Positions 57,760-64,000 of a stretch of DNA of 64,000 bases are shown piece after piece (the stretch's first letter is position 1; each line of letters starts with the position of its first letter). The stretch is taken from the NCBI GenBank assembly GCA_023525715.1, contig CM042016.1:61231882-61295881 (forward strand), written 5' to 3'. Both the position numbers and the translations under genes were made by a program. The notes under the pieces were generated by a model, which was given only the letters and a program-made list of their open reading frames with translations, was not told the DNA's origin and searched no databases. Origin of the DNA: Cichorium intybus. Taxonomy: Eukaryota; Streptophyta; Magnoliopsida; Asterales; Asteraceae.

Positions 57760-60700
57760 TGTCACACCCCGCTAAAGCAGAAACACGAGGAATGACAGCG
57801 AAACGGTTTCATAGCAAAGCAACACAGAATCATCATAAAACAAAAGTATTAGAGTTTTACAATCCACAAATTCAACATTGTTTAAACATGCTTTTCATAA
57901 AATCAAGTTTTTCAAAAGACCAAGCTTCAAATAACAACATTCCCAATGCAGCATGCTCAATATGACCAACCGAGAGTGAGCCTACTAATTGTTTCCTGAA
58001 AAAGCATGAAAAACGAGGGTCAACTATAAAATAGTTGGTGAGTTCACAGGTTTGTAATAGATCAACGTTTCAATTTTATCGGATGTGAATTTCTGAGCAT
58101 TGATAAAAGTTTCCATAATAGAAGTTCGTTGCTAAATAAAACCATTTGTGTATGTATGTAATTGAACAATAGTCCACAACCCAAACCTATGACTAGAATA
58201 AGCCCTACCACTTTTGCTTATTGTGACATAAGTAAATGGTAAAATGCACTCTGCGTTCCCAGTAAGTGAGGAGTTGTCAAATCCTAATAGCGCGCTATCC
58301 ATAATGACCATCGGCTCAAAGAGTTAATGAGTTGTGTATACTAGGGACTTTGTACGATAAGTTATCAAAGTTCATGCGAACATATTACATACCTCAACAC
58401 AAAAAAATCATATCGAACAAACAATTTAGATCAACGAACATAAAATAGTACGATCATGCTTTTCCACCCCAAAATAATAAAACAGTAAAGAGGGGTTGTG
58501 AATACTCACGGTGATAAGGAATGGCCCAATAGATGCTCACGAACAGTCCACGTATTTCTTATCGGAATCCTATGATAAGGGAAATACGCTTAATTCTTCT
58601 TAGAAAATGCCATAATTTGTTCCAAAGGTTGAATTCATATAAAAATTAATCTTATTCAGAATATTAATTTTTATATATATTATTTTATTTCTGAACAATT
58701 CAATTGACAAAATTTACAATTGGAGTCCTTTTATTTGCGTATTGTCATTTAAACGTGTCCGGTGATATGAAATATTTACAAAGAACATTATATATGAATA
58801 TTAATAGTCGCCAACTATATAATTTCATTTGTTATTATAATATAAGACTTATTAAAAATTTTCATAATTTTTACACATTTACATTTATTTATTTTCCATT
58901 AAATTCCTTGAAAATTACTTCAAAATTCATAGATAATAGAAAATAATTTATAAATTTGTCCATTATTTTTAAACCTCTGTTATATAACTTATATCAATTG
59001 CAAGAGTCATTAAAATATGTTTTGGAATTAAATTAGTCCAATTATTGTGATTTTGCAATTTTCGGTTTTATACGTTTAATGTCTTAATTCAATTAAAAAT
59101 CAAGAAAAATTAGTTAACAATTTAGTTAAGGCTTAAAATTTTAAATTCCAGAGGAATACATTTTATTAAGTGTCTAGACCCATTTTTAGAATTTTTAGAA
59201 CATTTACCCCCTGTTTTCTCTATTTTTATTCGTTATTTGGCCAAAAACATATAAATTCGGGTAAATAATATTAATTGGTTCTGAAAAATTCAAGGAAATA
59301 TTATACAGACTTCCTACAATATATAGAAGTCTCGAAAATTTGGTTTGATCACTTTTACAGAGAATCTTCTATTTTATGGATTTATTTGTGTAAATCAACA
59401 ATAAATCAGAAAGCGTATCTAAATTACTCAAAAAGCTCTGAAACTTTATGGGAAATGTACACACAATTTATAGAAGCTGCTGTAATTTGTTCAGATTTTA
59501 TTCCTTCTGAAAAGTAATTTATTTGAATTATGGTCTTGATTTCTTGTCACATTTTTATAAAATCAATATATTCGAGTTAGACCTTGAAACTCTCCAGTTA
59601 ATTATTTCATGTTCATAGGTTATCACCATAAATCAGACCAGAATAAAAAGATTGGCTAAGTTATATTTATAGATTTATGTCATTTTTTGCATTTTTAAAG
59701 GTTTTTAGCATCAAACTTTGATTTTTATGACTTAATCCATTAAGAGGAGCACATGCATGAAGGTTTAACCACCCTGCATGTGTCTTAAAAGTTCCAACAC
59801 AGATTCATACACGAATTGTACCATGCATGTCACGATTTTTGAAAAGAACACTTGAAAACTTGCACATATCTTGGTTTTTGACATAGATTGGTCATGGAAA
59901 TTCACATGCATGCACATCCTTGATGTTTATGTGAGTTTCTACCATCATCATCATCAAAAATTCGTGGGTTTAACATACCCCATGATATAGTCCAAAAGAA
60001 ATGAGTAGAAGTGAAGATATGTGCTTGAAATGGTAAGATATTTGCTAGAAATGAAGTAAGAACTAGTGTAATAAGTTATACCTTCGAAGAGTACTTCTAA
60101 AATCTGATTTTTGGAGGTCAAATATGTTGTTCTTGCTGCTGAATTTTCGTGAGAAAGAGAGAGGAGAAGAGACAATTTTGAGAGAAAATAATGAGGTGTA
60201 TGGGAAAAGTGAAAAGGTGAAGGTGGAGTATGGTTTTTAATTCAATTTATGGAGAGAAGAAATGACAACATGCATGGGAAGGGAGGGGAGAGTGTGGCCG
60301 GATCATAAGGCTCTCTCTCTCTCTTGTCTTTTTTTTTATTTTTCATTTATTTGTTATATTTTATAAAAACCCATCATTTTTATAAAAGTTTTGGTTAAAA
60401 TGTGCATTATTTAGACTTATTTGGCTTATAACTATTAAATAATTTCTAGGAATCAAATTTTTTTTTGCATTCCTACTTATATTTAATAATTTAATTAATT
60501 ACTTTTGATAATATAAGTCTTATAACGAAATTTATAGATTTTCAAACGTCAAATTTATAAAATTTGAGTTTTTAAGACTTTTTAAGGTTTTTATGACCAA
60601 TTTAAAACCTTGTAATTATTATAAAGTGAATTTTAATATTTTCACCTTATTTTAAATTGTTCATAATCGTTTTTAACTATAAAAGATATTTTCAGTTATT

Positions 60701-60895
60701 TTTAACAGTTTACTGGCATTTTCCGCAGAATTCGAACAATTCTTTTGAATTGCACTAGTCAAGCATACTAGTTCTAGATTCTAATTGGAGTTGAGCATCT
60801 ACGTGTTTGTGACCTATTTCTATAATAAAGTCAAAATAAAAGTCTAAGTCAACCAAGTTAAGTCAAAGTTTGACCTGAATTTGACAGTTGTCACA
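57760..60895 (-). repeat. T1 5' LTR (3136 bp)
   Basis: Partner of 22077-25261. It ends TTGTCACA, followed by ATAAA (60896-60900). Confidence 0.9.
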
Positions 60896-60900
60896 ATAAA

Positions 60901-61841
60901 CCAGTATTTGGCTTTGTCCTTAAGAGTGAATTGGAATAACCTAACCCTAAAGATGTTCCTATTAGTATTCCTAGGGGTATTAGCAATGGCAATCGCTATA
61001 AATTCATATAAATGATTGTACGGGTCATCCTGCTTGTACCCCTAAATTCCGGTAATATCCCTAACAACTGAGGCCTTATTTCTACTTGAGATTCAATATT
61101 GCCAGGAATATAAATTGGCGACGAGTCATCATATTCTCGTGGCTGAAATGTGATGCAACTGATTTCCTTCTCGGTTGTGCAAAATATAAAGGTTGGGCAA
61201 GATTACCGTAAAGATGATCGTTATATTCCTGCTGGCCTTGTGGTGGTTGATACTGCGGTGTTCTTCTTAGAGGTCCTCGGCCTCGAATCCTCGGTTGTTG
61301 TGGTGCTGGTGGCACCCATCCTTCATCTTCCTCCTCATATCTCTCATCTGTCTCTGGATACTGGTACTGTGGCTGAGGAGGTTGTTGGTATTGTTGTGGT
61401 TGAGTAGGTTGAGGTTTGAAAATACTGGTGGTGGTTGAGAAAATGGTTGAGAAGTTGGTGTCTGCTGTCTAGAGACTGGGGTTCCATCACGGGTCGGCTC
61501 TCCCCAAGACATTGCAGAGGTGAATGGATTGGTGGATTGTGGTTGTGATATTGGTGGAAATGATGGAATCGATGGCCGAGTGCATGATGGTGTGGGTGCA
61601 GGGGCTGAAACTGCACCACCAGAAGCACTCTTGCTCCCGAATTGAAACTCTGAAGCTGGGGAATAAAAGACATCCCCGTTGCCTCACCTGATGGTTCCTA
61701 GGCAACACTTACTGTACTACTACTGACATGACTAAAACTCATTGTATTCAAACGCCTACGTGCACGGATTTTGCGCGTAGTTCGCTCAATCACTGAGTCA
61801 AAATGCAAAGGGGATAGTTGCTCACCCCTGCGGGTATGCAT
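60901..61841 (-). pseudogene. A2 gag, 5' part
   Basis: ATG 61841 (MHTRRGEQLSPLHFD) opens gag, with a TAG near 61700 (VA-stop-EPSGEATG) and several frameshifts in the Pro/Gln-rich region (61700-61270). The end at 60901-60960 encodes DKAKYWF, which continues at 22071 on the far side of T1. Compared with A1 it keeps CAA at codon 8. Confidence 0.75.
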
Positions 61842-61952
61842 GCATTGATGCAACACGCCCGAAAAATCAAAAACCAAAAACTAACCAAATGAAACTTAAA
61901 GAAAATCAAGAAACAAAAAGTTCCTACTAGTCACCTGAACTAAGCTCACAAC

Positions 61953-61970
61953 TCCCCGGCAACGGCGCCA
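61953..61970 (-). other. A2 primer-binding site, tRNA-Asp
   Basis: Plus strand TCCCCGGCAACGGCGCCA is, to my knowledge, identical to the 18-base 3' end of plant tRNA-Asp, so the minus strand is its perfect complement. It lies five bases from the LTR. Confidence 0.85.
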
Positions 61971-61975
61971 AAATT

Positions 61976-62442
61976 TGACACGCCTAGGTCGTCGTGCGGT
62001 CAAAAATAAGAAAAACCTAACACACACACTAGCACAGTGGTAGTCAGGGTCGATCTGCAGAAGCTACGTGGTCAGTTCAGATGACATATTACCAACTATA
62101 GTGTCACGTTATAGTTGGAGGACTTTGGTTTCCAAACCTTTGCTACTAAAACTCAGAAATTCTAAACCAAACAATCCCATAACAAGCATAGACTAAGCTA
62201 AGCTTCAAATCAAACCTACTTACTTTCTGAAATCAGAAGTGCATCTCTAATTCAGAAGTAATCAAAGGCATCCAACAATCCAAACAGAAACCAAAACAAG
62301 GTACAAACTACACCAAAAACTAAGATCCAACGGGACAGTCACTGGCTAAAGTTCAAACCCTATAAAGCTAACCTAATTGGCTACTGAAATCAGCAAAGGA
62401 AAACAGTCCAACAAGGTCAAACTCAGAAATTCTAAACCAAAC
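61976..62442 (-). repeat. A2 5' LTR, truncated
   Basis: Matches 15852 to about 16290 of the 3' LTR, then breaks off. The last 24 bp (62419-62442) repeat an earlier LTR segment (62148-62171) before C3 begins. Confidence 0.8.
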
Positions 62443-63322
62443 TGTTGAAAATACGATAACTGATCTCCACGAATAAGGTTTTTAAGCCGATTACTGTGTG
62501 ACAGATATGTATTTTAGTTATAATATGCAGAATAAATAAGAGTTGCGGAATAAGATTAAGTTACTGAAAGCTATAAATAAATAAAATGCAGCAGTAAATT
62601 TAAACTAGACAGTATTTAAATAGACAGAAAGCGGTAAATAAAATAAATGTTAGAAGTTAGAGGTTAGATGTAATAAACGTCATTATCAACGATAAAGTGT
62701 TTTTACAATAAATAAAAGGTTAGAAGTTAGAATAAATCAATTGATTTATAAAAGTTTAAATAAATCAATAACGGCACAGGTAAATTATTGGAATTGTAAT
62801 TTCAAAAGAACTTATCGATAGCAGAGGAAGATGGTGTTTTTCTTTGAAGCGTCGATTCTTCTTCTTTGCGGTAGGATGAGGTTTGGTGATTTTTGGTGTT
62901 TGGGTGGAATGGATTTTTGAATCTTGAGTTTGTGCGGTTTGGTTCTTGTAGAAAGGGTGGTATGCTTGGTTTTCCTTGCTGAAATGGTATTTCTTCGGTT
63001 TTGTGTTAGTTTGGACGTGGGTTTGCTTGTGTGTGTGTATTGTAGTTGTATTGGTGTTGTATGGGTTTGGTGTCGGGTTTTATAGAGGTTTTCTTTGGTG
63101 TAGGGTAGAGGTTGTTTAGAGGTTTGAAGTTTGGTGTCGGGTGGAGGTTTTGTTTAGAGGTTTGAAGTTTGGTGTCGGGTGGAGGTTTTGTTTCTTGCGG
63201 TTATATGGTTTGGTTCTTGTTGCCAAATTCAGAAATTTGAGTGTCTTGAGGTGTTTGGTCGTGGGTTTCTTTGAGTGTGTAAGAGTATGGTGTAAGGTGT
63301 TTGATTGGCAAGAGGTGAGCTT

Positions 63323-63333
63323 CTTATTTATAG
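63323..63333 (-). promoter_or_regulatory. C3 LTR TATA box
   Basis: The minus strand reads CTATAAATAAG. The nearest CG module starts 17 bp upstream on that strand. Confidence 0.6.
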
Positions 63334-63350
63334 TTGCTGAAGTACAGGGA

Positions 63351-63586
63351 TTGCGTCGCGACCATCTTGCCGTCGCGTCGCGATGGTGCGTAGTGGTGTT
63401 GCTTTTGGTCGGCCACTGGTCTGGCTAGTGCGTTGTTGGTAGCCTCGCGATTGAAAAGTTGGTATAATCGCGTTTGGGGCTTCGCGTCGTAACCAGGCCT
63501 TCCGTCGCGTCGCGATTGCTGTACCATCTGGACTCTTGTGTTTTGTTCTTCTTCACGTCGCGACATGTGTGACTGTCGCGTCGTGA
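63351..63586 (-). promoter_or_regulatory. CGCG modules in the C3 LTR
   Basis: Pairs at 63351-63382 (TTGCGTCGCGA, 9 bp, CGTCGCGTCGCGA), 63444-63472 (weaker), 63481-63514 (TTCGCGTCGTAA with CGTCGCGTCGCGA) and 63554-63586 (CACGTCGCGACA with GTCGCGTCGTGA). Pitch is about 21-23 bp, as in the Athila modules, and the group again lies directly upstream of TATA. Confidence 0.5.
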
Positions 63587-63804
63587 TTGCTGTAGCTGGT
63601 TGATATTTTCGCATTTTGCTCTTTGGTTCATAGCATCACTTCCTCAGGTTAGGTTGTTTTCTCAAAGTTTATTGGGTCTTGATTCATTCTTGTTTTTGAT
63701 CTCGAATTCATGCAACCTGAAATAAACTGATAATATTTGTTAGATAAAATAAAAACAGTTCATCTTATTTCAGTGATGGTCACATACAAAAATATTTTTC
63801 AACA

Positions 63805-63820
63805 ATTTCCCCCTATGTGA
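63805..63820 (-). other. C3 polypurine tract
   Basis: The minus strand reads CACATAGGGGGAAAT next to the LTR. Bases 63821-64000 are AT-rich with no feature I can support. Confidence 0.75.
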
Positions 63821-64000
63821 TTATTACTGAAATAAGGACAGATTAAAAGGTAAGATTGAAAAATTCTTGAAATTTGGATAAAACATTTATAAAACCATAT
63901 CACTTGTTTTGAAAAAGTGTGACTAGATTTTACTTATGTTTTGAAAAATGTTTGTCAAGAATATTTGTTTCTGAATCATTGTTTCATGTTCAATTATCAA

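Larger units (their letters stand above)
22077..60895 (-). mobile_element. T1: Tekay-like chromovirus, split by C1
   Basis: A minus-strand Ty3/gypsy element. It has LTRs at 57760-60895 (5') and 22077-25261 (3'), an initiator-Met primer site, a leader with an extra ORF, gag-protease (54665-56362), RT-RNase H-integrase (52720-54716 and 26065 leftward) and a C-terminal chromodomain (ends 25313). Target duplication is ATAAA. Long LTRs, two CCHC knuckles plus a further Cys/His cluster in gag, and a chromodomain point to the Tekay/Del lineage. C1 sits in its integrase core. Confidence 0.85.
15852..62442 (-). mobile_element. A2: Athila-type element without RT/integrase, split by T1
   Basis: Minus-strand parts: truncated 5' LTR (61976-62442), perfect tRNA-Asp primer site (61953-61970), gag 5' part (60901-61841), T1 insertion (22077-60895), rest of gag-protease (19879-22071), stem-loop (19817-19832), env-position ORF (18026-19129), 3' noncoding region, polypurine tract (16993-17009) and 3' LTR (15852-16992). 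No RT, RNase H or integrase sequence lies between protease and stem-loop. It would have needed enzymes from a relative such as A1. Confidence 0.8.
62443..63804 (-). repeat. C3 3' LTR (1362 bp)
   Basis: In plus coordinates it runs from TGTTGAAAATACG to TTTTTCAACA. It contains a near-direct duplication (GGTTTGAAGTTTGGTGTCGG, 63121-63140 and 63160-63179), a TATA box and CG-rich modules. Confidence 0.75.
62443..64000 (-). mobile_element. C3: Sirevirus-like Ty1/copia element, 3' end only
   Basis: A 3' LTR and the first 196 bp of internal sequence are in the window. The rest lies beyond the right edge. TGTTG...CAACA ends and a GGGGGAAAT tract identify it as copia on the minus strand. The LTR is unrelated in sequence to those of C1 and C2. 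Confidence 0.75.

Noticed and set aside
1..64000. Host tRNA, rRNA or intron-containing genes
   Set aside because: The only tRNA-like strings are retrotransposon primer sites of 12-18 bases; no full tRNA or exon series was seen.

Overview
The window is repeat-dense DNA from a flowering plant, probably a eudicot. I see no host single-copy gene in its ordinary place. The basis is that nearly everything is plant LTR-retrotransposon sequence: Sirevirus-like Ty1/copia copies, Athila-type Ty3/gypsy copies primed by tRNA-Asp, and a Tekay-like chromovirus with 3.1-3.2 kb LTRs primed by initiator tRNA-Met. I cannot name the species. Labels used below: C0-C3 for copia copies, A1 and A2 for Athila copies, T1 for the chromovirus.

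Layout. C0 (1-1532, minus strand) is a copia fragment cut by an Athila-type LTR (1533-2658) that still has its primer-binding site. Bases 2690-5640 are an unassigned patchwork with a small MITE. A1 (5648-15851, plus strand) is a decayed Athila element with gag, protease, RT, RNase H, integrase and an env-position ORF. A2 (15852-62442, minus strand) is joined tail to tail to A1. It carries gag-protease and an env-position ORF but no RT or integrase. Its gag is split by T1 (22077-60895, minus strand, target duplication ATAAA). T1 integrase is split by C1 (26066-52719, plus strand). The extra 3' ORF of C1 is split by C2 (37627-51256, minus strand, target duplication AAAAC). C3 (from 62443, minus strand) abuts the truncated 5' LTR of A2 and runs off the right edge. 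Insertion order along the main stack is C0, Athila, A2, T1, C1, C2.

How the parts work together. The gag/pol sets are ordinary retrotransposon machinery, now broken by stops, frameshifts and nesting. The unusual material lies outside gag/pol: an antisense, gene-like unit with two Agenet (Tudor-family) domains inside C1, with its own TATA box and AATAAA; large extra ORFs behind pol in C1 and C2, each about 105-110 nt downstream of an internal TATA box; four tandem hairpins behind pol of C2; paired CGCG-rich modules just upstream of TATA boxes in both Athila and copia LTRs; a conserved stem-loop with one compensated base pair behind the protein-coding block of A1 and A2; and repeated copies of the polypurine tract inside both Athila elements.

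All translations, motif matches and difference counts were made by eye. Family assignments rest on recognised motifs, not on searches.
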